A stretch of 64,000 nt of DNA from a bacterium (GCA_021811185.1 JAJZPL010000007.1:1-64000), one strand, 5' to 3'. Shown: positions 51,203 through 60,090, numbered from the stretch's first letter. Numbers and translations: made by a program. The notes: generated from the letters alone by a model not told the origin.

Positions 51203-53692
51203 GTGACAGAACGGCTTCCGATACTTCAGAGCGCGGAGCTCATCCTTAAAGCCGCGGCCAAAAGCCGCAGGCTTATTATTTCATCTCCTCCCGGTTCGGG
51301 CAAATCCACCAAGGTCCCGCAGCTGCTGCTGGACTCCGGCGCGCTGAAAGGCCGGATAGCGGTGCTGGAACCGCGGCGCCTGGCCGCGCGCATGCTGGCC
51401 GACCGCGTGGCCAAAGAGCGCGGCGGTACCGCCGGCGGCGAGGTGGGCTACCGCGTCCGCTTCGAGGACCGCACCGGCCCCAAGAGCCGGATAATCTTCG
51501 AGACCGAGGGCATCCTGCTGCGCGAACTGGTCTCGGACCCGCTGCTCACCAGATATTCCGCCATCATCCTGGACGAGTTCCACGAGCGCCACATCCACGG
51601 CGACATCACCCTGGCCGCGTGCCTCGCGCTGCAGCAGGGCCCCCGGCCCGACCTCCTTATAGTAGTGATGTCCGCCACGCTGGACGAGAAAGCCCTGGCC
51701 GCTTACCTGGCGCCTTGCGAAACGGTGCTGGCGCAGGGGACCGTGTACCCTGTCAAAGTCGTCTATTGCGGCACCGATCTGGCGAAGCTGCCGGTCTGGG
51801 AAGCCGCCGCCAAAACCTGCGCGCAGGTGATGCCGGCTGTCAAAGAAGGCCACGCGCTGGTCTTCATGCCCGGCGCTTACGAGATAAGCCGCACCGCCGC
51901 CGCCATAGCCGCCACTCCCGCCCTTTCCGGCTTCGCCGTAATGCCGCTGCACGGCGACATGCCCCCCTCCGCCCAGGACGCGGCGGTAGCCCCGTCCGCC
52001 CGGCGGAAGATCATAATAGCCACGAACATAGCGGAAACCTCGCTTACCATAGAAGGCGTAACGGCCGTGGTGGACAGCGGCCTGGCCCGGATAGCCCGCT
52101 ACGACGGGGCGCGCGGCATAAACACCCTTTTTACCGAGAACATAGCCGCCCCCTCCGCGGCGCAGAGAGCAGGCCGCGCCGGCCGCACCGCGCCCGGCAT
52201 CTGCGCCCGCCTCTGGACCGAGCGCGACAACGCCGCCCGCCCGGCCGCGCTGGAACCGGAAATACTCCGCCTGGACGTAAGCGAGGCCCTGCTCACGCTG
52301 AAGGCATGCGGCTATAAGGATTTCTCCGCGCTGCGCTGGCTCGACCCGCCGTCGGCGGAAGACGCCGCGCGGGCCGAGCGGCTGCTGCACGACCTGGGGG
52401 CGACCGATAAAGAGGAGAGCCTTACCAAAGAAGGAAAGGCCATGGCGGCCTACCCGCTGCACCCGCGCTATTCCCGCATGATGGCTGAGGGCGCGCGGCT
52501 GGGCTGCGCTTACGAATGCGCGCTTATAGCCGCGGCGGCGCAGGGGCGCGCGCTATGGCTGGACGAAGCCGGCCCCGAAACCCGCGCCGGCGGCGGGCTG
52601 CGCTCCGACCTGGCCGCGGTGATAAAGGCGCTGGAAGCCTGCGAAGCGGCCAACTTCGACGCCTACGCCTGCCAGCGCACGGGCCTTAAAGCTTCCGCGG
52701 CGCGCGACGCCTGGCGTCTGGCCAAAAGGCTGGCCGGCGGGGCGGAGCCCGGCGGGCCGCGGGAAATGGAGCTGGCCTCCCAATGTTTTCTCCGCGCTTT
52801 CCCGGACCGCGTGGGCGCGCTGTTCTCCGCCGAGCGCGGCCGCTACCAGCTGCCCGGCGGCAGGCGGGCGCGGCTGAGCCCTAAAAGCGCGGCGGCAGGC
52901 GCCCCGCTGATCTGCGCCGGCGAGGCCATGGAAAGCCAACAGCGTACCGGCGCTGATATTACGCTCTCCCTGGCGGCCGAAATAAAAGAGGAGTGGCTGC
53001 GAGAAGCTTTTCCCGGAGAGATAACCACCCTCTCCCGCCCCGCGCTCGACGAGGCAATGCTGACCCCGGTCACCGAGAACCTCACCCTCTACCGCGACGT
53101 GGTGATCCGCAGAGAAATAACCTCGGCCCGCCCCAGCAAACCATCCTCGGAACTTATCGCCGAAGAATTCATCAGCGGCAGGCAGAAGCTGCAGAAGTGG
53201 GACGAGGACGTGGAGGACTGGCTGGCCAGGGTGGAATTCCTGGCCAAAGCATGTCCGGATTTCGGCATCGCCCCGCTTTCCGGTGAAGACCTTAAACTGG
53301 TGATCGCGGAGATCTGCTCCGGCGCGCGCAGCGTGGCCGAGGCTAAGGGCCGGCCGGTGCTGCCGGTACTGCAGGACTGGTTCGGCTGGGACAAGAACCG
53401 CCTGATCGACAGGCACGCCCCGGCGAGGCTCGAGATGCCCGGCGGGCGCAGGGCCAAGATCCGCTACCCGAAGAACGGCGAGCCCTTCCTGGAAGCCAAG
53501 ATCCAGGACCTCTTCGCCCTCACCGAAACGCCCCGCATAGCCGCCGGCAGGGTGCCGCTGGTGGTGCATATCCTGGCGCCCTCGATGCGCCCCGTTCAGG
53601 TGACGAAGGATCTCAAAAGTTTCTGGGCGGAAAGTTACCCCAGGCTAAAACCGGCGCTGGCCCGGCGTTACCCGAGGCATAAATGGCTTTAG
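51203..53692 (+). CDS. hrpB: ATP-dependent DEAH-type helicase HrpB
   Basis: An 829-residue RNA helicase of the HrpB family. Motifs in order: SSPPGSGKSTKVPQLL (Walker A near 31-36), LEPRRLAARMLADRVA, DEFHERH (box II, Asp124), VVMSATLD, HGDMPPSAQ, ATNIAETSLTIEGV and QRAGRAGRTAPG. The C-terminal ~320 residues are the HrpB-specific domain, including WFGWDKN and AKIRYPKNGEPFLEAKIQDLF split across two lines, ending SYPRLKPALARRYPRHKWL. The cellular role is unsettled. GTG start, no ribosome site. Confidence 0.95.
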   Translation: MTERLPILQSAELILKAAAKSRRLIISSPPGSGKSTKVPQLLLDSGALKGRIAVLEPRRLAARMLADRVAKERGGTAGGEVGYRVRFEDRTGPKSRIIFETEGILLRELVSDPLLTRYSAIILDEFHERHIHGDITLAACLALQQGPRPDLLIVVMSATLDEKALAAYLAPCETVLAQGTVYPVKVVYCGTDLAKLPVWEAAAKTCAQVMPAVKEGHALVFMPGAYEISRTAAAIAATPALSGFAVMPLHGDMPPSAQDAAVAPSARRKIIIATNIAETSLTIEGVTAVVDSGLARIARYDGARGINTLFTENIAAPSAAQRAGRAGRTAPGICARLWTERDNAARPAALEPEILRLDVSEALLTLKACGYKDFSALRWLDPPSAEDAARAERLLHDLGATDKEESLTKEGKAMAAYPLHPRYSRMMAEGARLGCAYECALIAAAAQGRALWLDEAGPETRAGGGLRSDLAAVIKALEACEAANFDAYACQRTGLKASAARDAWRLAKRLAGGAEPGGPREMELASQCFLRAFPDRVGALFSAERGRYQLPGGRRARLSPKSAAAGAPLICAGEAMESQQRTGADITLSLAAEIKEEWLREAFPGEITTLSRPALDEAMLTPVTENLTLYRDVVIRREITSARPSKPSSELIAEEFISGRQKLQKWDEDVEDWLARVEFLAKACPDFGIAPLSGEDLKLVIAEICSGARSVAEAKGRPVLPVLQDWFGWDKNRLIDRHAPARLEMPGGRRAKIRYPKNGEPFLEAKIQDLFALTETPRIAAGRVPLVVHILAPSMRPVQVTKDLKSFWAESYPRLKPALARRYPRHKWL

Positions 53693-53724
53693 TATTTTTG
53701 AAAGTAAGGCCCAAGGAGGAGATC

Positions 53725-54144
53725 ATGAGAAGCATATACAGATTAACGGCCGGGATACTTATACTGGCGGGAACCGCCGGTCTGTACGCCTGCAAAAAAA
53801 AGCCGGCCCCGGAAAAACCCTCCGCCCCGCCAGCCGAACTTACGGAGGTAAGGTCCGCTATCCAGGCCTACTACGGCGACAACGAGGGGAAATACCCGGC
53901 CAGCCTGGCTGAACTGGCAGGAGAAGGCAAATATCTGAAGGAATTGCCTGCCGTAAAGTTCCAGGGCTGCGCGGCCTCGAACGCGGTTAAATACATACAG
54001 GCTAAAGAACTCTCGCCCGGGAACCTGGACGACGCCGGCGGCTACGCTTATTATAATTCCGAAAAATACCCGGACACTATGGGCGCGCTGGTGCTGAACT
54101 GCAGGCACAAGGACGACAAGGGGATCCCGGGATACAGTTACTGA
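53725..54144 (+). CDS. Lipoprotein with a type IV pilin/GspG-like domain
   Basis: A 139-residue lipoprotein (lipobox GLYAC, then a Lys/Pro-rich spacer KKKPAPEKPSAPP). The mature part begins LTEVRSAIQAYYGDNEGKYPASLAELA and continues KYLKELPAVKF, the pattern of the globular domain of major pseudopilins (GspG/PilE) where the N-terminal pilin helix ends. Here that helix is replaced by a lipid anchor. Three cysteines in the domain may form a disulfide. The start at 53725 has AAGGAGGAG upstream; the frame opening at 53683 is an artefact. It follows hrpB by 32 nt. Confidence 0.68.
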   Translation: MRSIYRLTAGILILAGTAGLYACKKKPAPEKPSAPPAELTEVRSAIQAYYGDNEGKYPASLAELAGEGKYLKELPAVKFQGCAASNAVKYIQAKELSPGNLDDAGGYAYYNSEKYPDTMGALVLNCRHKDDKGIPGYSY

Positions 54145-54225
54145 CCGCGACGTGCAAAACCCCAGCAGTTTATGCTAGGATAAGTCCGGTAGAGCCGTAA
54201 AATTACGAGGAGATCAAAAACCAAA

Positions 54226-54675
54226 ATGAAAACCATATTCGCATTAGCCTTAACAGCCTGCCTTGGCACGATAGTGAACGCCCAGAATAACCCCGCTCCG
54301 GCCCCCGCCGCCCAGCCCGCCGTGACCGCGCCCGCGACCCCCGCCCCCGCCGTGCAGCCCGCCGTTGCGGCCCCGGCGCCCGTAGCCGCCGTGGCGCCCG
54401 CCGCCGCCCCGGCGCCCGCTATGACCATGGCCGAACTGCGCAAAAAGCACATCGACGCCGTTGCCGCCCTCAAAAAGAGCAACATCGACGCGATAAACGC
54501 CCTGCGCGCCGGCATGAAAGGCAAACCCCGCGCCGAGATCATGAAGGCCGTGGAAGCCAAGAAAGCCGAGCAGAAAGCCATCCTCAAGGACCTCGAGAAA
54601 GCCAACAAGGCCGAGATCGAGCAGTTCAAGAAGGACCACCCCAAGATGGCCAAGCCGGTAATGCCCAAGAAATAA
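54226..54675 (+). CDS. Exported Ala/Pro-rich protein with a C-terminal coiled coil
   Basis: A 149-residue protein with signal peptide MKTIFALALTACLGTIVNAQ, a low-complexity Ala/Pro/Val segment (about 22-66) and a highly charged helical region (MAELRKKHIDAVAALKKSNI ... EAKKAEQKAILKDLEKANKA) likely to form a coiled coil. It is lysine-rich at the C-terminus. No catalytic motif; a structural or peptidoglycan-associated envelope role is possible. GGAG lies unusually far (about 15 nt) from the ATG. A strong terminator follows. Confidence 0.7.
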   Translation: MKTIFALALTACLGTIVNAQNNPAPAPAAQPAVTAPATPAPAVQPAVAAPAPVAAVAPAAAPAPAMTMAELRKKHIDAVAALKKSNIDAINALRAGMKGKPRAEIMKAVEAKKAEQKAILKDLEKANKAEIEQFKKDHPKMAKPVMPKK

Positions 54676-54693
54676 CAGGGTAACCGCAAAATT

Positions 54694-54728
54694 AAAACCC
54701 CGGCCGCGTAAAGCAGCCGGGGTTTTTT
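54694..54728 (+). terminator. Rho-independent terminator
   Basis: Perfect 11-bp stem AAAACCCCGGC / GCCGGGGTTTT with an 11-nt loop and a TTTTTT tail; the A-run on the left lets it work for the converging gene too. Confidence 0.9.
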
Positions 54729-54746
54729 GTTTTATCGGGCGAAGTT

Positions 54747-55274
54747 CTACCGCCAGAGGAGCTGCCCGAGCAGGGCCAGCTGCACTACCCCGGCCAGGGA
54801 GCAGGCTGCTACCAGCAGCCGGCGCTTCCTCGAGACCAGCCTGGCGTTTATCACTATCTGCCCCACGATATCCTCATAATAAGGCGTGGCGGTTACCCCC
54901 CCGCCCAGGTATTTATCCAGCCGGTTGACCAGTTCCGCCTGAGGGTGCCTGGAGATATCCGAGGACTCGAGCAGGGACTCGATGGCGGCCAGCTTGTCGG
55001 GGCGCGGCTCCAGCAAAGGCGTGCGGATGGGCATCTCTATCAAAGGGGAAAGGGCGAGAATGCCTACGGGCAGGATGGCGGCCAGCAGCACCAGCGCGGG
55101 ATGGTTCACCGGGCCGTCGGGAGAGACGAATTTGATCAGCGCCATCTGGAGCGCGGCAAAGCCCGTAAGCGCCCCCAGTTTAAGATCGGTCCATTCTACG
55201 GTACGGCGCAGATTTTCGTGGATGATCCAGAGCCGCCGTTCCGGCTCCGGGTTAAGGTGCGAAGAAACGCTCAT
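54747..55274 (-). CDS. Membrane protein resembling Pycsar effectors (DUF5706/PycTM-like)
   Basis: A 175-residue protein with two N-terminal helices (about 34-52 and 60-80), a ~70-residue cytosolic stretch and one C-terminal helix (about 153-173). The segment HENLRRTVEWTDLKLGALTGFAAL before TM1 and YYEDIVGQIVINARLVSRKRRL before TM3 fit the pattern of PycTM-type (DUF5706) proteins, which act as membrane effectors in Pycsar anti-phage systems. No pyrimidine cyclase lies nearby, so it would be an orphan. TATAAT (complement at 55301-55306) and AAGGAGG precede the start. The family assignment is from pattern only. Confidence 0.55.
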   Translation of the reverse strand: MSVSSHLNPEPERRLWIIHENLRRTVEWTDLKLGALTGFAALQMALIKFVSPDGPVNHPALVLLAAILPVGILALSPLIEMPIRTPLLEPRPDKLAAIESLLESSDISRHPQAELVNRLDKYLGGGVTATPYYEDIVGQIVINARLVSRKRRLLVAACSLAGVVQLALLGQLLWR

Positions 55275-55323
55275 TACCGCCTCCTTGCCGCTGTCTAACT
55301 ATTATATTTTAAATCCGCCAAAG

Positions 55324-55350
55324 AAAACCCCGGGACCTGGGCCCCGGGGA
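55324..55350 (-). terminator. Rho-independent terminator of the phospholipase/nuclease-like gene
   Basis: CCCCGGG / CCCGGGG stem (55328-55334 with 55343-55349) followed on the minus strand by TTTTCTTT. Confidence 0.75.
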
Positions 55351-55374
55351 TCTTCCCGCCTGTAAAGAAAGTCT

Positions 55375-56652
55375 TCAATTCAGATTGAACGCGACCTTCG
55401 TACGGCCCGGATAAGCGGGATCTGCGCTCAGGGCTTCAGGGGAGATGTTCCCGTCGGTATCCTTAAGGCGGACCTCCAGGGTGTAGGCGCCGGGAGGCAG
55501 GCGCTGGCCGTTGATAGAGCCGGTCCAGGCGGTGGAAACGTCCTCTTTGCGCATGATGCCGGTCTCGTCCCTGACCTCCAGGGGGAACTCGCCGGTGGCG
55601 CCGACGCCCAGCTTCTCTTCGCCGCGGTAAATGGTCACCATGTATTTAAGGCTGGCCGAGCGGTTATCGAAGGCGGTGAACCGTATCATGGCGGCGGTCT
55701 GTCCCGCGTCCACGGTCAGGGAAGTCACGGACAAGTCCTTGATGATGGGCGGCAGCCTCTTCGAGGCGGCCTGGATAACGCGCACGGTGGCCTCGCCGGC
55801 GGCGGTCAGCTGCTGCAGCCGGATCTCCGGGTGGGCGCTGGTCCAGGTATTGTCGTTGTTGCCGTCCGAATTATTGAAATTATTGGCCGGCGGCACCGCG
55901 TACACGTCCCGGTTCCTCTTGCCGCCGTAATGCCCGCGCGGCCCGAAAGTGGCGTCCTGGCCGAGGGGAGGGGCGTCCGGCGCGGCCACCCAGTAAGGCA
56001 GATTGGTGGCGGGGTCGGTCCAGCCGGGCAGCTTCGAGCGGGTCTCGTCCTGCAGCAGCTGGTAATAAGCGTACGGTTCGAGGTCTTCGGCGAAGCGGAT
56101 GGAAGGGATCCTGACGGTATTATCGTAGAAGCCTTCGAAACTGTCGCTGATACCGTGCTTGATATTGGCCACATGGGTGGGCACGGACTGGTCCTGCGTG
56201 AGGTGGATGATGGCCCCAATCCTTTCGTAAGCCTCGTGGAACTTGAAGAGCTGGTAGTTCTGCAGCACGCCGCCCTTGGTCCAGCCGGCAGCGCCTTCCC
56301 ACAGGCCCCGCACATCGCCGCCGTTCATGGTATCGTTGGGGTGGCCGGTCTCGTCGTTGGCGCCGCACTTCAGGTCGTCTTTGGCCGCGGCCATGTCCGG
56401 GTAAAGGCCGCCGTCTATCAGTTTGAGCGAGGCCTTGATGATGGCGCGGTGGGCGGAGCCGAAAAAGTTCACGCTCCACCACTTATTGGAACTCTGGCCG
56501 GCCACGGCCTGCGCGATGGTCGGCTCGGGGACGGCTTCCGCTTTAACTTTTCCCTGCGCGCTTTTAACGTCTTTCTCGAAAGAGCCCGCTTGCAAAGCGC
56601 CGGCGATAAGTGAAACGGAAATCAAGAGCAAAAGGCTTTTTACTTTATTCAT
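55375..56652 (-). CDS. Exported zinc-dependent phospholipase C/P1 nuclease-like protein
   Basis: A 425-residue secreted protein with signal peptide (MNKVKSLLLLISVSLIAGALQA). The N-terminal helical domain has spaced histidines and aspartates of the S1/P1 nuclease-phospholipase C fold: WWSVNFFGSAHRAIIKAS, FKFHEAYERIGAIIHLTQDQ and SVPTHVANIKHG. The last ~120 residues form a beta-sandwich (AAMIRFTAFDNRSASLKYMV ... YTLEVRLKDTDGN), an FlgD/Ig-like domain. Phosphodiester cleavage outside the cell is the family expectation; the full zinc ligand set cannot be confirmed by eye. No ribosome site is visible. Confidence 0.65.
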   Translation of the reverse strand: MNKVKSLLLLISVSLIAGALQAGSFEKDVKSAQGKVKAEAVPEPTIAQAVAGQSSNKWWSVNFFGSAHRAIIKASLKLIDGGLYPDMAAAKDDLKCGANDETGHPNDTMNGGDVRGLWEGAAGWTKGGVLQNYQLFKFHEAYERIGAIIHLTQDQSVPTHVANIKHGISDSFEGFYDNTVRIPSIRFAEDLEPYAYYQLLQDETRSKLPGWTDPATNLPYWVAAPDAPPLGQDATFGPRGHYGGKRNRDVYAVPPANNFNNSDGNNDNTWTSAHPEIRLQQLTAAGEATVRVIQAASKRLPPIIKDLSVTSLTVDAGQTAAMIRFTAFDNRSASLKYMVTIYRGEEKLGVGATGEFPLEVRDETGIMRKEDVSTAWTGSINGQRLPPGAYTLEVRLKDTDGNISPEALSADPAYPGRTKVAFNLN

Positions 56653-56705
56653 TTGATGTCACGCTCGGTTGGGGCCTTGTCCCCGCACATATAAGTTACA
56701 GATAA

Positions 56706-56734
56706 GTTATACACTGCAAACGGAGAAATTTCAA
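56706..56734 (-). promoter_or_regulatory. Promoter of the phospholipase/nuclease-like gene
   Basis: TTGAAA (complement at 56729-56734), 17-bp spacer, TATAAC (complement at 56706-56711). Two direct copies of ATAAGTTA lie at the predicted start (56691-56709). The rest of the 207-nt divergent gap shows nothing clear except GATAAT at 56847-56852, 7 nt before the protease gene. Confidence 0.6.
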
Positions 56735-56859
56735 GGCCCTAACGGGCTTATCTGTGAGAAACAAGGACCTACGCCCGGCCAGGCCTTATGACCCAGCCCG
56801 GCCAAAGCAGGGCGGTCAGCTTGATTTAGCGGCCTTATAATGGCACGATAATAACTCGA

Positions 56860-57798
56860 ATGAGAAGAAAACTGGACTGGCTGCTCCTGCTCCTCGCCCT
56901 GGGCGCGGCGGCTTATGAAGCTTATACGCACAGGGCGGAGCTGCGCCGCCTGACGCACCTTATCAGGGTGAAGGCTGCGCCCTGCTCCGTCCCTATCACC
57001 TATTCGCTGGGCTCCGTAGACGAACGTTTCGGCATTTCCACCGAGACTCTTTCGGGTGAGCTTAAAGAAGCCGAAACTATCTGGAACGAACCCGCGCGCA
57101 GGACGCTTTTCGAATATGTCCAAAGCAGCGGCGACGTGACCATAAATCTGGTCTATGACAGACGCCAGGCCGCGGCCGACACGCTGAAGGCGGCGGGCAT
57201 CCGGACGAACCAGAACCGTGGATCCTACGGCGATCTAAAAACGCGGTACGACGCGCTCTCGGCGCGGGTGGAGTCGGAACAAGCGGCGCACGATACCCGC
57301 GTGGCCTTCTACACGAACAACAAGTCGGCCTACGAGTCCCAAGTGAAGCACTGGAACGAAGTCGGAGGGGCGCCTGCGGCGGTATACCGGCGGATACGGG
57401 CCCAGAAGGCGGCGCTCGCCCGGGAATTCGCGGCCGTAAAGTCTTTCGAGAACGCCCTGAACTCGGATATAGACACTTTGAACGCGCTGGCCACCACGCT
57501 GAACCAGCTCATAGTGGAGCTTAACCTGAACGTAGCGCAGTACAACCGCACCGGCGCGGCCATGGGCGTGTTCGAGCAGGGCCTGTACAGGCGGGTGAAC
57601 GGCGTGCAGACCATAGACATCTACGAATATTCGGACCACAGGCAGCTGGTGCGCGTGCTGGCCCACGAACTCGGCCACGCGCTCGGCCTCGGCCACGTTT
57701 CGGAAGCCGGGGCCATTATGTACAAGATGAACACGGGAAACAGCCTGGCAGCCATGGACGCGGATGTAGCGGAACTCAACAAGGCGTGCCGGCGGTAA
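56860..57798 (+). CDS. Membrane-anchored matrixin-type zinc metalloprotease
   Basis: A 312-residue metzincin. The catalytic motif HELGHALGLGH begins at His269 and is followed by the Met-turn AGAIMYKMN, the signature of matrixins. The N-terminus (LDWLLLLLALGAAAYEAY) is an uncleaved-looking membrane anchor, so the enzyme faces the periplasm. Residues about 120-215 are a long helical, coiled-coil-like insert between the N-terminal part of the protease fold and the zinc site. Substrate unknown. A GATAAT box 7 nt before the ATG suggests another leaderless start. Confidence 0.85.
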   Translation: MRRKLDWLLLLLALGAAAYEAYTHRAELRRLTHLIRVKAAPCSVPITYSLGSVDERFGISTETLSGELKEAETIWNEPARRTLFEYVQSSGDVTINLVYDRRQAAADTLKAAGIRTNQNRGSYGDLKTRYDALSARVESEQAAHDTRVAFYTNNKSAYESQVKHWNEVGGAPAAVYRRIRAQKAALAREFAAVKSFENALNSDIDTLNALATTLNQLIVELNLNVAQYNRTGAAMGVFEQGLYRRVNGVQTIDIYEYSDHRQLVRVLAHELGHALGLGHVSEAGAIMYKMNTGNSLAAMDADVAELNKACRR

Positions 57799-57820
57799 AA
57801 TGGAACAACCCGGAGAAATT

Positions 57821-57846
57821 AAAAAGCCCCGCTAAAGGGGCTTTTT
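57821..57846. terminator. Bidirectional rho-independent terminator
   Basis: Perfect 10-bp stem AAAAAGCCCC / GGGGCTTTTT with a 6-nt loop between the converging protease and O-antigen ligase genes. Confidence 0.92.
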
Positions 57847-57864
57847 CGATTGACCACTCCGATC

Positions 57865-59349
57865 TCACCTGTCCTGGCGGGCGCCCAGCCGCGCGCGGAT
57901 CCTGGCGTTGCCGGGGTCCAGCAGGGCCGCGCGCCTGAACTGCGCGGCCGTATGCGCCTTGCCGTAGAGGGCCATAGCGGCCACCTGCCCGGCGCTGCGC
58001 AGGACCGCCGCAATACCCACAAGGGCCACCGCCGCCTTAAGCCTACGCAGGCCGCGCGGCGAAAGCGCCAGCGTCCGCAGCGCGGGCGCGGGCGCCGCCA
58101 GCGAGCCGAAGAGCGCCCAGGCGAGGAACGAAGAAGCCGGGAGCAGCAGCACTACGTCGAAGCAGGCGATTACCGCCGTTACCGCCAGCGCGGCCGCGAG
58201 CGTGAGCCCCTCCATATAGTCGTCTACGCCGGCGGCCTGGCCGGCCTTGCGCCACGCGCCCGCCAGCAGCCCGGAAAGCGCCAGCAGGATAGCGGCCAGC
58301 GCCGGGAAGCCGCGCTCGGAAACGATGGCGACCCAGTCGCTGCTCGGCCAGGGGTTTATGGTCACGCCGCGAAAGTAGTCTATAGAGGGATCGAAGTACT
58401 CGGCCAGCTTCGGATAAACGATCTCCCAATTGCCCGGCCCCACGCCCAGCACCGGGTGCGCGGCCGCCAGGCGCAGCGTTCGCGTATACTGGATTACGCG
58501 CCCGTGCCCGCTGCCCTTCTGGTAGTTCACCAGCCCGGTAACCGTGTCGAGATACGGGGAGTCGCTCTTCCACTCCAGCGCGTTCGGCAGCAGCAGCGCG
58601 GCGAGGATGCCGAAGACGGCGGCGAGCGCCATAGCCTTCATCCGCCGCGCCAGTTGCGGATCGTTCCAGCGGCCGTGCGCGCGCCAGTACCCGAACGCCA
58701 GCAGCCCCGCGCCTGCGGCCAGGCCCAGGTAGGCGGCGCGCGAACGCGAAAGCACCAGCGCGTCGGCTATGACCGCCAGCCCCAGGGCGCCGGCGGCCGC
58801 GGCCCAGGAACGGCGCGCTTTAACGGCCGCAAGCACGAGCGCCGGCGCGCAGATGGCGGCGAGGTGCGCCATGAAGTTGCGGTTGCCCAGGGTCCCCCCC
58901 GGGATGCGGTTAAGGCTGAAGAATTCGCTGGTAAAGCCGTACGCCTGCGCCAGCGAGACCGCCGCGCCGAGCACCCCCGCCGCGGCGACCGCCGCAACTA
59001 TCAGCCGGCGCTCGCCGGCCCGCGCGGCGGCGCGCGCGGCCCAGAACACCCCCGCGCCCGAGAGCGTGATCGCCAGCGCGCGCGCGGAAAGCCAGCGGTC
59101 GCCCGCGAACAGCGCGCTTACGAAACTGAGCGCAAGGTATAAAGCGAGCGCAAGGTCGGTCCCGCTGAATTCGAGCGCCTTCACCCGGCGCAGGCCCAGC
59201 AGCACCAGCCCGAGCGTGGACGCGTGCAGCGCCAGTTCCTTGGGCGCCAGGAAACGGTCGAGATCGAAAATTTTATAAGGCGCCGCCGCCAGCACCACGA
59301 GGATGGCGCCCAGGAGGAACAGCGTGCGGGAAGCGGTGCGGTCGTTCAT
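57865..59349 (-). CDS. O-antigen ligase/polymerase (Wzy/WaaL-like) family membrane protein
   Basis: A 494-residue inner-membrane protein with about 12 helices. The family's large periplasmic loop is visible around residues 255-325, with VIQYTRTLRLAAAHPVLGVG and PGNWEIVYPKLAEYFDPS, and the conserved IPGGTLGNRNFMAHLAAICAP segment near 150. Such proteins join or polymerise glycan repeats on lipid carriers, or glycosylate proteins. The last ~40 residues (AAQFRRAALLDPGNARIRAR) look like a TPR helix pair. No other glycan gene lies nearby, so a protein O-oligosaccharyltransferase role is possible. Confidence 0.8.
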   Translation of the reverse strand: MNDRTASRTLFLLGAILVVLAAAPYKIFDLDRFLAPKELALHASTLGLVLLGLRRVKALEFSGTDLALALYLALSFVSALFAGDRWLSARALAITLSGAGVFWAARAAARAGERRLIVAAVAAAGVLGAAVSLAQAYGFTSEFFSLNRIPGGTLGNRNFMAHLAAICAPALVLAAVKARRSWAAAAGALGLAVIADALVLSRSRAAYLGLAAGAGLLAFGYWRAHGRWNDPQLARRMKAMALAAVFGILAALLLPNALEWKSDSPYLDTVTGLVNYQKGSGHGRVIQYTRTLRLAAAHPVLGVGPGNWEIVYPKLAEYFDPSIDYFRGVTINPWPSSDWVAIVSERGFPALAAILLALSGLLAGAWRKAGQAAGVDDYMEGLTLAAALAVTAVIACFDVVLLLPASSFLAWALFGSLAAPAPALRTLALSPRGLRRLKAAVALVGIAAVLRSAGQVAAMALYGKAHTAAQFRRAALLDPGNARIRARLGARQDR

Positions 59350-59376
59350 TAAGAGATAATTATATTTCCGATGCTG

Positions 59377-60048
59377 TCACTTTTGCCTGGATGAACAACC
59401 GCAGCCGCAGCCGCCGCAAAAGTCTTCCCTCCCCGCGGCGCGGATAGTCTCGACGCCTTCCTGCCCTATCATAAAAGCGATCGCCAGGGCCGCGGCCGAG
59501 TCCACCCACCAGAAGAGCGGGCTTAAGCTGTACAACGCGCTGCCCGCCAGCAGGACGAACGACAGTTTGATGCAGGCCAGCGAACAGTCGGCGTCTTTAG
59601 CCACCGTCGCGCTGTCGAGCGCGCGGGCCACCTTCTTCTTGGCCGACCAGAGATAGAACATGAAGCTCAGGCTGAGGAGCGAAATGATCACGCCGGGGAT
59701 GGTCGTGTCGGGGCTGCCGTGCTGGAACAGTTTTAAGGCCGAGCCCGCTATCGTGCCGGCGGCAAGCAGCACGAACAGCCAGCCTATGATCCTGGTCGCC
59801 GTCCGCTCGTTAGCCAAGGCCAGCGGGGTTGAAAACCCGGCTTCGCCTTTGAACCGCCACAGCACTACTATCGCGGACGCTACCTCTATAAAACTGTCCG
59901 CGCCGAACCCCGCCAAAGCTATGGAATCCTTTTCCAGGCCAAAATAGACAGAGACCAGGCCCTCTATGATGTTGTAGCAGATGGTGAACCAGGAAAGCTG
60001 GATGGCCCGTTTCTTCAAGGCCGCGCTGCCGATCGCTATTTTCATCAT
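59377..60048 (-). CDS. CDF-like cation transporter with a cysteine-rich tail
   Basis: A 223-residue membrane protein with about six helices. FGADSFIEVASAIVVLWRF and VAKDADCSLACIKLSFVLL correspond to TM2 and TM5 metal-site regions of cation diffusion facilitators, but the large C-terminal cytoplasmic domain is missing; instead it ends GGCGCGCSSRQK, a thiol-rich tail that could bind soft metals. AAGGAA precedes the start. It is not similar to the CDF at 17228-18133 beyond fold. The metal is unknown. Confidence 0.75.
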   Translation of the reverse strand: MMKIAIGSAALKKRAIQLSWFTICYNIIEGLVSVYFGLEKDSIALAGFGADSFIEVASAIVVLWRFKGEAGFSTPLALANERTATRIIGWLFVLLAAGTIAGSALKLFQHGSPDTTIPGVIISLLSLSFMFYLWSAKKKVARALDSATVAKDADCSLACIKLSFVLLAGSALYSLSPLFWWVDSAAALAIAFMIGQEGVETIRAAGREDFCGGCGCGCSSRQK

Positions 60049-60090
60049 GAATAATTCCTTAAATCCTAATTAAACTATACCAAACAAAAC

